From assembly GCA_039621445.1 (NCBI GenBank), contig CP154955.1, forward strand, positions 10,156,241-10,220,240: 64,000 nucleotides of DNA, read 5' to 3'. This DNA comes from Euglena gracilis. Taxonomy: Eukaryota; Euglenida; Euglenophyceae; Euglenales. The notes below the pieces were generated by a model. It worked only from the letters and a program-made list of their open reading frames with translations, searched no databases and was not told the origin of the DNA. Shown here piece by piece: positions 1-40,475 of the stretch (position 1 is the stretch's first letter; each line of letters begins with the position of its first letter). A program made the translations under genes and the position numbers.

Positions 1-33
1 CGCCTGCAAAAAAAACATCGAACCTCCGAAAAG

Positions 34-81
34 GTGTCCTCTGACCGGGGGGGGGGGTGGTCGTTGGACATAGGGGGGGTA
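34..81 (-). mobile_element. Right end of a TA-flanked, poly-G-capped repeat
   Basis: The sequence reads GTCCTCTGACC, a run of G, then GTCGTTGGACATAGGGG ending at TA. The same words occur inverted in the cluster at 5411-5549, where CCCTATGTCCAACGAC and TTGGACATAGGG form an inverted pair between TA dinucleotides. This copy is probably a terminal fragment whose other end lies outside the window. No coding content is seen. Confidence 0.45.
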
Positions 82-1036
82 CTTAATAGAGGGAAATAGA
101 GGAGGAAAGTGCTCTGGGGTGGTGACTGTCCCGTGTCACCAAAATTTTTAAAAAAATCCAGATCCTGTCTAGCCTTGGGGGAATCTCTGGGGGGACCCCC
201 TTCCAAAACTTCCAAAACTTCTCCTCCTACCTCCAGTTTTTGGCCAATTTTTGGGCCAAAAAGGCAATTTTTCTAAAAATTCTCAAAAATGGCGGGGAAT
301 CAGAGGAAATGTCAGGATAACCAAATTGAAACCACACGGAAAATTAAATTTGCCCCCGCAGAGGAAGGGGAGGGGGGGTGGAATCCCCTTCCGAAACTGA
401 GGGGGGGACCCCCTACCACCTTACCAGGGTGTGACGTAGAGTTGAGCTCTTTGGGAGACCACCTCGGCCCGGCCCGGGAAAAACACTCATTTTCGGATCA
501 AAAGCAGTTTTTCCAGGTCAGGGAGGCCAAAAAACATCGTTTTGGGGCAAATTTTTTTTGGATTTTTTTTCGACTTTTTTGGCCCGGGTTTGACCCAAAG
601 TCAATGGGTTGGCGGCCCAAAACGGGGCGCTGGCGGTCGAAAAACGCTCATTTTTGGCTCGAAAACACTTTTAATGGGTCCGGGAGGTCAAAAATCATGG
701 TTTTGGGCAATTTTTTTTGAATTTTTCGACTTTTTGACCCAAAAATGGCCAAGTCCACTGGCCAGGGGGGTGGGCCCCAGACACGGGGGGCATGGGGGGG
801 GGGTCCGGGTCGGAAAATTTTTTTTCGCTCAAAAACACTTTTTTTGATGTTCTGAAGTGAAAAAAAGTGTTTTTGAGCGAATAAATTTTTTTCAAAATTT
901 TGGGTCCCGACCTGCCTCCTAACCCCCCCTCGCCCAGCCGCCCTCGAACCCCCGCAGGGGTCCCCGAATACCCAAAACTGGCCCAAAATCGCACAACCAG
1001 ACCACGGGAACCCCCAAAAACGGTCAAAACCCGCCC
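82..1036. other. Non-coding stretch, likely intronic
   Basis: The stretch alternates A/T-rich and G/C homopolymer-rich sequence. Open frames here run through repeats and have no protein-like composition. Positions 420-470 match part of the tandem unit that follows (GTGTGACGTAGAG then GAGCTCTTTGGGAGACCAC). No splice-bounded exon was recognised. Confidence 0.5.
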
Positions 1037-3120
1037 ACTAAACCTCATGATTGACCCCCTGGTTTGGGTCCCAACTCCCCGTCTAGCTCGAGATACGGCC
1101 CATTTACGGTTTCGGGCCCCGAACGGGCCCGAAATGGCCAAAACTGGCAAAACTGGCCCAAAACCACAAAACGGCCGTATCTCGGCCCAGGCAAGGTGTT
1201 GGCCCAAACCGCCATACCGATCGATCGGGCGTCCCAAAGTTGTGGAATGAGGTCCTCTTTACTTTTTCGCAACTCCGCAGCGTTTTCGAGGTATTTTGAA
1301 TTTTTCGCTTTTTTGACCCCAAAATGACCCTGCAATTTTCTGGGAAAAAAAACGGTAGACAACTTTTTTGCTCGGGGCATATCTCCGGACCGGCGGGGAG
1401 TTGGGGGTAACCCAAGGGCTCTGGAGAAACTAGGGATCGTCCCCTAACCTATAGGATATTCACTTTGGGGTCCAGGAAATCCAATGACATCGATAATCCT
1501 CGGGGGCCCGGACCTACTCAGGGGGGGCGGGGGGGGGGGCCGGGGGGGGGCGGGGGGTCGGACCCCCCCGTCGCCGGGGTGGTAAGCTTCCTCAGCGACC
1601 AGGGTGTGACGTAGAGCTGAGCTCTTTGGGAGACCACCCCGGCCCGGCCAGCGGCCCGGCGGCCTGGCGGCCCGGCCCGGCCCGGCGGCCCGGTGGCCCG
1701 GCCCAGCCCGGCGGCCCGGCGGCCCGGCCCACTAAACCTCATGATTGACCCCCTGATTTGGGTCCCAACTCCCCGTCTAGCTCGAGATACGGCCCATTTA
1801 CGGTTTCGGGCCCCGAACGGGCCCGAAATGGCCAAAACTGGCAAAACTGGCCCAAAACCACAAAACGGCCGTATCTCGGCCCAGGCAAGGTGTTGGCCCA
1901 AACCGCCATACCGATCGATCGGGCGTCCCAAAGTTGTGGAATGAGGTCCTCTTTACTTTTTCGCAACTCCGCAGCGTTTTCGAGATATTTTGAATTTTTC
2001 GCTTTTTTGACCCCAAAATGACCCTGCAATTTTCTGGAAAAAAAAACGGTAGACAACTTTTTTGCTTGGGGCATATCTCCGGACCGGCGGGGAGTTGGGG
2101 GTAACCCAAGGGCTCTGGAGAAACTAGGGATCGTCCCCTAACCTATAGGATATTCACTTTGGGGTCCAGGAAATCCAATGACATCGATAATCCTCGGGGG
2201 CCCGGACCTACTCAGGGGGGGCGGGGGGGGGGGGGTGGGGGGGGGGGGGGGGGGTCGGACCCCCCCGTCGCCGGGGTGGTAAGCTTCCTCAGCGACCAGG
2301 GTGTGACGTAGAGCTGAGCTCTTTGGGAGACCACCCCGGCCCGGCCAGCGGCCCGGCGGCCTGGCGGCCCGGCCCGGCCCGGCGGCCCGGTGGCCCGGCC
2401 CAGCCCGGCGGCCCGGCGGCCCGGCCCACTAAACCTCATGATTGACCCCCTGGTTTGGGTCCCAACTCCCCGTCTAGCTCGAGATACGGCCCATTTACGG
2501 TTTCGGGCCCCGAACGGGCCCGAAATGGCCAAAACTGGCAAAACTGGCCCAAAACCACAAAACGGCCGTATCTCGGCCCAGGCAAGGTGTTGGCCCAAAC
2601 CGCCATACCGATCGATCGGGCGTCCCAAAGTTGTGGAATGAGGTCCTCTTTACTTTTTCGCAACTCCGCAGCGTTTTCGAGATATTTTGAATTTTTCGCT
2701 TTTTTGACCCCAAAATGACCCTGCAATTTTCTGAAAAAAAAAACGGTAGACAACTTTTTTGCTCGGGGCATATCTCCGGACCGGCGGGGAGTTGGGGGTA
2801 ACCCAAGGGCTCTGGAGAAACTAGGGATCGTCCCCTAACCTATAGGATATTCACTTTGGGGTCCAGGAAATCCAATGACATCGATAATCCTCGGGGGCCC
2901 GGGGGCGGGGGGGGGGGGGGGCGGGGGTGGCGGCGGGTGGGTTCGGACCCCCCCGTCGCCGGGGTGGTAAGCTTCCTCAGCGACCAGGGTGTGACGTAGA
3001 GCTGAGCTCTTTGGGAGACCACCCCGGCCCGGCCAGCGGCCCGGCGGCCTGGCGGCCCAGCCCGGCCCGGCGGCCCGGTGGCCCAGCCCAGCCCGGCGGC
3101 CCGGCGGCCCGGCCCGGCCC
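1037..3120. repeat. Tandem array of a ~695-bp unit, three copies
   Basis: Copies begin at ACTAAACCTCATGATTGAC at positions 1037, 1731 and 2428, so the spacing is 694 and 697 bp. Copies 2 and 3 contain a GC-rich mini-array of GGCCCGGC words and a poly-G run of variable length; apart from that the units are nearly identical. Open frames inside the units repeat with the same period and are not considered genes. A diverged partial copy lies at 4548-4680. Confidence 0.9.
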
Positions 3121-3530
3121 AGATGCGCATCATGGGCCATGGCCCGAGCAAAAAAAGTTGTCTACCGTTTTTTTTCCAAAGAAAGTTTGTTGGACCGGCA
3201 ATAGGGGTCATTTTTGGCGGCCCGGCGGCCCGGCCCGGCCGGCAGCCCGGCGGCCCGGCCGGTGGCCCGGTGGCCCGGCCAAGCCCGGCGGCCCGGCGGC
3301 CCGGCCCGGCCGGCGACCCGGCGGCCCGGCCCGGCCCAGATGCGCATCATGGGCCATGGCCCGAGCAAAAAAAGTTGTCTTTTTCCAAAGAAAGTTTGTT
3401 GGACCGGCAACAGGGGTCATTTTTGGGGTCAAAAAAATCGAAAAATTCAAAATATCTCGAAAACGCTGGGGAGTTGAGAAAAAGTAAAGAGTACCTCATT
3501 CCACAACTTTGGGACGCCCTACCCACCGGT
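3118..3530. repeat. 218-bp duplication and inverted copy of part of the 695-bp unit
   Basis: The words CCCAGATGCGCATCATGGGC occur at 3118 and again about 218 bp later, each followed by the AAAAAAAGTTGTCT motif. From about 3412 to 3525 the sequence is the reverse complement of about 1220-1330 in the tandem unit (CATTCCACAACTTTGGGACG against CGTCCCAAAGTTGTGGAATG). The tandem array is therefore followed by an inverted copy of one of its own segments. Confidence 0.7.
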
Positions 3531-3639
3531 ATGCGCGGTTTGAGCCAACTCCCCGCCTGGGCCGAGATATGGCCGTTTTGTGGTTTCGCCATGGGGGGAC
3601 TCTGCCATTTGGAGCCCAAAACGGGCCAAAAAAACCAGT

Positions 3640-3790
3640 TTTTGCAAAATATCTCCAAAATGGTGGGGAGTTGAAAAAAACGTCCGGAGACCTAAATTGA
3701 AGCCCTTGGAACGCCCTATCTACTGGTATTTTGATTTCCCCGCAACTCCCTGCCCAGCCCGAGTTCTGTCCATTTTCCGCCAATTTGGAC
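3640..3790 (+). repeat. Dispersed repeat with an inverted copy near 61.3 kb
   Basis: The segment contains AAATATCTCC, GGGGAGTTGAAAAAAACGTC, AATTGAAGCCCTTGG and CGCCCTATCTACTGG. Its diverged reverse complement lies at about 61265-61405 (TAGGGCGTTTGAGGGCTTCAA and GGCGGGGAGTTGCGGG). It is also related to the 695-bp unit. No coding potential is apparent. Confidence 0.5.
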
Positions 3791-3949
3791 CATTTTGTAC
3801 ACTTTTTCCATTGTCCGAGTTAGCCGTTTTCGGGCCAAAAAGGCGAAAAAAATCGAAATTTTTTTTTGCCCAAAGCATGTTTTTTGGCTTCCTGAACCCG
3901 GAAAAGGTGTTTTCGAGCCGAAAATTGGCGGTTTTCGACCCCCCAGCCC

Positions 3950-4545
3950 ATCATGGCCATCATGGTCATGATGCGCATCATGGCCCATGATGCGCATCAT
4001 GACCCATGATGGCCATCATGGCACATGACGCACATCATGACCCATGATGGCCATCGTGACCAATGATGGCCATGATGACCCATGATGCGCATCATGACCC
4101 ATGATGGCCATCATGACCCATGATGGCCATCATGACCCATATGGCCATCATGACCCATGATGGCCATCATGACCAATGATGCCCATGATGACCCATGATG
4201 CGCATCATGACCCATGATGGCCATCATGACCCATATGGCCATCATGACCCATGATGGCCATCATGACCAATGATGCCCATGATGACCCATGATGCGCATC
4301 ATGACACATGATGGCCATCATGACCCATGATGGCCATCATGACCCATGATGGCCATTCATGACCCATAATGCACATCATGACCAATGATGGCCCATGATG
4401 ACCAATGATGGCCATCATGACCAATGATGCTTATCATGACTCATGATGGCCATCATGACCCATGATGGCCATCATGAGCCATGAATCACGACCCATGATG
4501 GCCATCATGACCAATGATGCGCATCATGACCCATGATGGCCATCA
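3950..4545. repeat. Minisatellite of palindromic CATGATGGCCATCATG words
   Basis: About thirty imperfect units of roughly 19 bp are present. Each unit contains a near-perfect palindrome, either ATGATGGCCATCAT or ATGATGCGCATCAT, separated by GACC or GACCA. Every unit could form a short hairpin on either strand. Confidence 0.9.
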
Positions 4546-4680
4546 TGGAGTTGGGGGCAAAGTGCGGGCTCTGGACAAACTAGGGACCCTCTCCTAACCT
4601 ATAGGCTATTAACTTTTCGGGTCAGGAAATCAGGTCACATCGATAATCCGCGGGGGCCTGGGCCTACTCAGGGGGGGGGA

Positions 4681-5410
4681 TGGGCGGGGGGCGGGGGGGG
4701 GGGGGCAGGGTCACCACGCAGCAAACTGGGCCAGAAGCGAAGTTAGCGCCGGCCATAAACAGACAAGAAGCCTTAGTGCAACTAAGGGGGGGTCAGGGGG
4801 GGTTTGGGGGGGGGGGTGGTAAGCTTCGCTCTTACTCTAAAGAGATAAGAGCTCAGCGACCCCCTTAGGGAGGGGGGGTGACCCCCCTGCCACTTACCTC
4901 ATGTCCGCAGAGCTGCCCATACAATGGGGGGGGGTAGACCATCCGCCTGCCCCGGAGGTGGGGACACCATTATACCTCAAAAAAAGAAATTCCTTTGGCA
5001 CTGGAGGAAATTTTTGGTCTAAGAAACACCCGTTGGGGAAAATGGGAAGGGGTCGATCCCCCACCACCATTGGGTTTCCGTTCAATCCGGGGGGGGGGGT
5101 CTGTGTCCAAACATACATATCCATACAGGGAGATAGTGCCTGCGGTTGTTGAAGGAGCTTCACCACACTCCCAACGTTCCACCGTGACATTTTCGGGTGT
5201 TTGCTAGGTTGTATGATGGAGTGAAGATGGTTTGCATTTGCATTTCCTTGCATGTTCTCTTGATGTGATCTCCGCAACAAAATCGTCCAAGGATGCCAGT
5301 TTTGGGTGCTATTTGAGTAAATATTTGTTGACAGGGCTGGAAATGGGGGCGCGAAGCGCCGGAAGGAAAATTCTGACCTGTTTGGGGGGTTTCGACAAAC
5401 TTTTTTTCCC
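4681..5410. other. Non-coding stretch with poly-G runs
   Basis: This stretch holds several poly-G runs, AT-rich spacers and open frames with no recognisable protein similarity. I saw no exon with convincing splice sites. Confidence 0.4.
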
Positions 5411-5549
5411 CGACCCCGTGTCCAACGACCCCCCCCCCCCGGTCAGAGGACACCTTTTTGGTACTACCCTATGTCCAACGACTGCCCCCCCCCCCCGGTC
5501 AGAGGACAGAGGTTACCGGTCATTGGACATAGGGGGGAGGGGCGAGGTA
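5411..5549. mobile_element. Cluster of GTCCAACGACC / GGTCAGAGGACA repeats
   Basis: Two direct copies of GTCCAACGAC, poly-C, GGTCAGAGGACA lie at 5420-5453 and 5473-5509. They are closed by an inverted CCGGTCATTGGACATAGGGG at about 5517-5537. The outer words CCCTATGTCCAA and TTGGACATAGGG form an inverted pair near TA dinucleotides, as in the other poly-C capped elements. Fragments recur at 34-81 and 57974-58024. Confidence 0.5.
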
Positions 5550-5852
5550 CCTAAAATCCCAAACCCCAAAGTTGACCCCCCCAAAAATGTGGGCCCCCTG
5601 AGCCCCCCCCCCCGCCCCCTGGGGATGGTGAGTGGATGGGTCCGGCCCCCACGTCCTCCGACGGGAATCCCCGAAACCCAATGGCCACATGGGATCGACC
5701 CCCATCCTGCCCTCAATCCTGGTGGAGGGGTCGCGAAGTTTTGCTGATTTTCCCATCAAATGTCCCTTCCTGCCCCCCCCCCCCCGCTCTCCGGTCCCCC
5801 TCCGGCCTGCCGCGGGGCTCTGCTGGCGCGCCGCGCTGTGCCTGCCACGCAG

Positions 5853-35443
<29,591 letters not shown>

Positions 35444-37300
35444 CTGTGGCGCAGCGACGCATGCCTGTCCCAGCGGCGGTGGGCGAAAGAGTGCAGTGGA
35501 GCGTGTCATCTTTCAACAACAAAGAGGTGACAGTTTTGCCGAAAGCAGGCGATTATCCGTTATTTCCTTCACCAGGGTTTATTGAACTTATTTTTACGGA
35601 AGCGTGCGCCTCTTCTATTTCTGAAGAATCTTGCCAAATGTCCAATTGAAGCAGGTTGTGGCTTTGCTCGGCTATTTGGGCCCAGACCTTTCTTGTGGGG
35701 GATACATCTACTTCGGGTCATTTTGGAGCGGTGTTTGGTATAAATTTGTGTGTTGATCCTGGTGACAATGGACCCTCGCTTCCAGCACCGCAGGGCTCCA
35801 TATCGCCATGTCGGCGAAGTCCCTCGCGTGCCCGGAACGATGCCTAACGTTATTTGCTTCGCTGTTCCGACTCGCTTTGTTTCCAGGGACTTGAGGAGGG
35901 ACTCCTCAAGTCTCTGCCCCCCTCTCTCTTTGCCCCTTCACCTTAGCATTCATCCCAATGCCTGTGGCTGTGGGAAAAGAGAGGCCTAATGGTGGGTCAC
36001 TTTCCATTAGAGTTAGACTAAAAGTTTGCCAACTGCTTTCTGTACCCTCAGCTATTCAAGATAACCCCTAAAAGCCTGCATTTCCATAGAAACATTTCAA
36101 ATAAAAAGTTAAATTTTAAGAATAAGTCAAATTTTTTTTAAAAAAATAAAAAATGTGAAAGCAGACGGTTTTACCGTTGGTAGCTCTACCTCAAAGTTTC
36201 AAACCCACACATAGCGGTGGGGGTGGGCTGAACTCTTTAAAACGGTTGTTCGAGGGCGTGGTTTGGTGATGCTTCGAAGGGAGGGGATGAAACCTAGAGA
36301 GTGGTATTTTTTTTAAGCTGAAATACAGCCTGTGGTTGGTTGGAACCGAGGGTTGGGTTGTTTGGCGCAAAGGGGCGGCCATTCGGGCAAAATTGTGAAC
36401 CCCCTCCCAAATAGCCTGGCGGGGTGCCAGGTTTTTGGAACCAACTTTTGGCCATGCCTCCCCCCCCCCTGGCCAGGTTCATTTGGGCCCTTTTTTCAGC
36501 GCCATAAAGGAATTTTGCTTAAAGAGGGGGGTGCCAAATTACTGGAACCATCTTTTTTGCCCCTCTCCCTGCCAAGTTATTCGGCCACTGCCAGAAGCAA
36601 GGGCCCGCAGGTTATTGGGGGGGGGGCGGGTTTACTGGTGTGGGAGACCTCAACCGTCCTGTCAACAGAGTCAATCACTAAACCCCACCCAGGCTGGGAT
36701 TCGGGAGCGGCCAGCAAAGCAGAGTTTCGTTCTTGCAGGACGGGCCACACCGCACAGGTCCGGGTTGTGCCGGTGTGCACACTCCATCACCGCGTCTCAG
36801 AGACCGGCAGAGGCTTTGAGGAGGCGTGTTGGGTGCCGCCCAAAATTTTTGGAGGGCACACGTGAGTGATGCCCCTGCTGCGGGCTGTCACCAACGTCAC
36901 CAATGGGCGCCACACAACCAGAACCTCTGTGTGACCCCACCCCCCAGTGGGTTGGATGGCTTTTCACGGGTGGGTGGGAGGGTGTGGTTCGGGTTGGGTC
37001 ACCAAGTGAAGCTATGGCTGCTACGACCTGCCCCCTAGGGGGGGACTATCAGAGTTTGCCGGTCAGGTGACGGCTGTCAGGTGACGTGGAGGGCTCCGCT
37101 CCTGGCCCTCCTGGTCCTCCCTCCCACACCTCATCCCGCATGGGGGTGGCAGCGCAGTGTCCGGCCGTGGCCCTTAGGCCCACCGCCTCGGCCTCCCCCC
37201 TGTATTGCGTTCTGGCCGCCCCGTCGCGACACCGCCAGCCTGAACCCCTGGCTCGTTCTCTCGCTCTGAACTCCAGAGGGTGGGCGGCGGTGTCCCGGGG
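35444..37300. other. Intergenic region downstream of transporter 1
   Basis: An AT-rich part (35990-36200) may contain the transcript end. GC-rich patches at 36740-36840 (after TTCTTGCAG) and 37085-37280 look exon-like in composition, but no frame could be matched to a family. Confidence 0.35.
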
Positions 37301-37470
37301 TGCCTGCTGCCGCTCTGGCCATTTGTGGCCCCTACTTTGTGGAGGTCAGCCCTGGGTTCCTTTTTTTTCTGGAGCGATTGTTACCTCTTGGGGAAAAAAA
37401 ATTTGACCCTGCACTGGCCAATTCGGTATCCTCCCACCCATCCATTAGGGGGAAAAAAGAGGCGACAAAG
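37300..37470 (+). repeat. Dispersed ~150-bp repeat (pair with 42730-42905)
   Basis: Shared words with 42730-42905 include TTGTGGAGG, GTTCCTTTTTTT, GCTGC/GTTACCTC, ATTCGGTATCCTCCCACC and AAAAGAGG/AAAGAAGGC. The identity is moderate, so both are old copies of the same unit. Confidence 0.5.
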
Positions 37471-37555
37471 AAAGCCAAGATCAATTTCGGCGTTTTTGGG
37501 GCCAATCCTTGTATATTCACCCCCACGGAGTGTATATTTGACCAGCATTTCAATA

Positions 37556-38055
37556 CCCGCCCCCCCCCCCCCGGGCAATTGACGCCCCCGGGCAATTGAC
37601 GCCCCCGGGCAATTGACGCCCCCGGGCAATTGTCACCCCTGGCTATGCCGGCCAATTTGTCACCCCGAGAAATTGTCACCCCCCTCCGTGCTGCCCGATT
37701 TGTCACCCCCCCCCCACAGAAGATGTTTGTGAACTTTCTTTTCGCCGACACGACTCGATTGATCCTCTATTTCGCTACAACGTGCTGAGAAATGTCACAT
37801 ACCAAATGCTCTGCACAATATCACAACCATAGCTGCATTTTTGCGTGTTCACTGGTGTTTCAAATGGTGTTCTTGGTCATTTGGATTTAATGTGGCCTAC
37901 ATGGGTGGGCAATTGACGCCCCTGGGCAATTGACGCCCCCGGGCAATTCTCACCCCCCTCTGTGCCGGCCAAATTGTCACCCCAGGAAATTGTCACCCCC
38001 CTCCGTGCTGCCCAATTTGTCACGCGACAATTGCCCGGGGGGGGGGGGGGGCGGG
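37556..38055. mobile_element. CAATTG-family TA-flanked MITE, copy b
   Basis: TA lies at 37554-37555 and 38056-38057. The ends are CCCG, poly-C, CCGGGCAATTG and their mirror. It is the best full-length copy (500 bp). The central segment reads AAGATGTTTGTGAACTTTC onward. One frame of the centre is hydrophobic, but stops show it is not a coding exon. Confidence 0.85.
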
Positions 38056-38057
38056 TA

Positions 38058-39550
38058 AGTATTTTTTTGGGATTTGCAGTTGGGCGGAAACAAGCAGATT
38101 GTTTCCCAGGCCGCGCACCACAGCATTGCCTCACCATGTTCAAGTGTTTCCAGAATCGGTCAAATCTTGCGGTCTGCCATTTTCAAGCTGGCGATGGTAC
38201 CCCCCCCCCCTGAAAAGTCGCACCGTCCCAATCGTGCACACCGCAATTTAGTGCTCCTTCCGTGGGGTTGGAACAAGGATTGGTGCCAATCTGAAATGGG
38301 TATCTACGGATAACTGCGTATCCCTGGTCCGAAACTTCCTCTCTAAAAGGTGCGCACCTCCCCCCAACTGGAATTTTCCCTGCTGCAATTTTTGGCTATT
38401 TTGAACGACTTTCAAACACTTTTAATAGATTTGGCCAGTTTCAGCCTTTTCAGGTTGGGCCATTTGACCCCCTTTTTGACAGTTTTGTCCCATTTCGGCA
38501 TTTTTTTTGTCATCCGAAAAAAACTTTGCTCCCCAAGGGTGCGTACCCGTACATTTATTGGGGGGGGTGTTTTCCCCTGGTGCTTATCTGTGGTGATGGA
38601 TGATCGGTCGTGGGAGAGGGTCGCTACCAGGCTTGTGCTTAGTCGGGTGCCTACCCCACGGGGGGGGGGGGTGCTAGGGGCAGGCACCCCATAGCACCTC
38701 ATCCGTCCCCCCCCCCCGCGGGGGGGGTAGGTTTTGGGGGATGCCTGCCCCTAGCAGGCACCCCCCTCCGGCCCCGGAAAAGGCCATTTTCAATGAAAAT
38801 TTTCTGGGTCCCCCCCCCGGGCCCCCTAGCCCCCCCCGGGGGGGATGTGCCTGCTAGGGGCAGGCACCCTATAGCACCCACCCACCTACCCACCCCCCTC
38901 CCTCCCCCCCCCCCGGTTGGTAAGCACAAGCAGGGTCGCTACACCGAAAGCATTCTCAAAGGGTATTCAACCGCGGCCCAAATATTTGTCCCTTGTAACG
39001 TCAGTGAATCAAGGCCTTGAGTAAAGGAAACCCTGGTCCTCTGGCTGGAATTCGGTATTGTATAACTCTCCTGCTACCTCTCTGCCAGGGTTCGATATAA
39101 GGGTGCACGCGGTGCGGAAGCATCCCCACGGGGGAAGGGGTGCCCCCCCCCCCCTGCCGGGCTGGAGGTCAACCCAGGGGGGGAGACCCCCCCCAAATGG
39201 GAAATTCTGGCATTTTCGACAAGTCTCTGCGCACGAAGGGACCAAGGTAACATTTTTTTCGGCCGATTTTGGGGCGAACAACTTCCGGCCCGCAGCTTTG
39301 TGCCACTACCTGGACCGGGGTCTGACCCCCCCCCCTGCACCTGCCCTTCTATCGAACCCTGCCCTCCGCCCCCACCGATTTGGCATCAGCCCAGGGGCCG
39401 GAGGGGTCAGGGGCACGAGTCCACACACCCACCCACACAACACACGCAACACACAACCCACACACCCACACGCACAACACACTCGCACACACACCCACCC
39501 ACCCACCCACCCACCCACCCACCCATACATCCACACACCCCCCACACACG
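38058..39550. other. Non-coding stretch with G/C runs and inverted words
   Basis: The stretch contains a diverged relative of the 15039-15444 element (about 38320-38570), the TGCTAGGGGCAGGCACC inverted words (38660-38875) and CA/CCCA repeats from 39420. No supported exon was found. Confidence 0.4.
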
Positions 39551-39636
39551 CACACTGCCCCAGCAATGAGGCGCCGTCCGCCCTCCGCCTCCCCGGGGCA
39601 CTGCACTGCCGCGGAGCCCTCTGGCTGCCCTCTGGA

Positions 39637-39722
39637 CGTTTGACGTTTGGACGCCAAACATCCAAACGCGCCAAACGTTTGGACGTTTGGCGCCAAACGT
39701 CCGCCAAACGGCCGGACGTCTG
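39637..39722. repeat. Cluster of GACGTTTGG / CCAAACGTC inverted words
   Basis: Direct and inverted copies of GACGTTTGG and CCAAACGT alternate, including the perfect palindrome CCAAACGTTTGG. The cluster can fold into several alternative hairpins. It follows a GC-rich patch (39555-39635) that begins after CTGCCCCAG and could be an exon. Confidence 0.6.
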
Positions 39723-40169
39723 GCTGGCCCCAAACGGGTTGTGTGCCGGCCGTGCCAGCAAGTGTTGTACGCCCTTGCCTTCTTTTTTACCCCTTGGCCA
39801 TCGTTGCCCTCTCTGTGTGTCCCATTCAGGCCTTCAAGGACACAGGAAGGATGCTTGCAAATGAGTTACGTTTACCAAAAATGGGGAGCATGAATCAGGG
39901 ATGGTCGTTTTGCACGAATGCGTACACCAAACATATGCGCAAATGCGTATACCGACCACAAATGGCCGATGTGCATATTTGCGGACACGGAACATTTGAA
40001 AAATCCGTGTGTGGTTGGTGTGCGCATTTGTGCACGCCGACCACTTGCACAAGTATTCAAGATGCAAGTGTACACAAATGCGCTGTCATTCCAAAAATTG
40101 GTGTCACATAATCAGTTGACCAAGCACATTTTGGTCTGTTAAGAGCGTTAGAGTCCCGAAGAGGTTTTT

Positions 40170-40475
40170 TCATGCCACAATCATCGTGTAATTCAACAGC
40201 ACATCGCATCGTCCAAATGGTGGGAAAACACTGGGCGTCAAACCTGGATGCAGCACCCGCACCCCCATAGTTCTAACAGTCGGTCTGCGTAACCCCATGT
40301 TTGGCAGACAAGAACACAGTTCTACCGCTTTGGTAATTTCACACAGCTCGCTAGGGAATTCGAAACCTCTGTGGATTAGAGCCGGAATCACGAAGTTCGT
40401 CAAACACAAAAAGTTTTTCTGGCAGCCATCTGCATGTTTAGGGTTTTTGCTAATGTGCACACCGAGAAAGGAAAA
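40170..40475 (-). CDS. Possible minus-strand terminal exon, unrecognised
   Basis: After an acceptor-like GGTGTGCACATTAG the frame reads KNPKHADGCQKNFLCLTNFV, then IPALIHRGFEFPSELCEITK, ending NYTMIVA and stop at 40170. The composition is protein-like and less GC-rich than the transporter exons. No family was recognised. It lies among the second palindrome family, so it may belong to another element. Confidence 0.3.
   Translation of the reverse strand, partial: FSFLGVHISKNPKHADGCQKNFLCLTNFVIPALIHRGFEFPSELCEITKAVELCSCLPNMGLRRPTVRTMGVRVLHPGLTPSVFPPFGRCDVLLNYTMIVA

Noticed and set aside
1518-2806. Recurring frames of 80-140 codons in the tandem array
   Set aside because: They repeat with the ~695-bp period on both strands and include poly-Pro/Gly from homopolymers, so they are repeat shadows.
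36740-37280. Exons of a third transporter between the two genes
   Set aside because: The GC-rich patches have acceptor-like ends, but no frame matched an ABC motif, so they were left as part of an intergenic entry.
37720-37905. Central segment of the CAATTG MITE as a membrane exon
   Set aside because: One frame is hydrophobic, but stops and frame breaks occur in all copies and the segment moves with the MITE ends.
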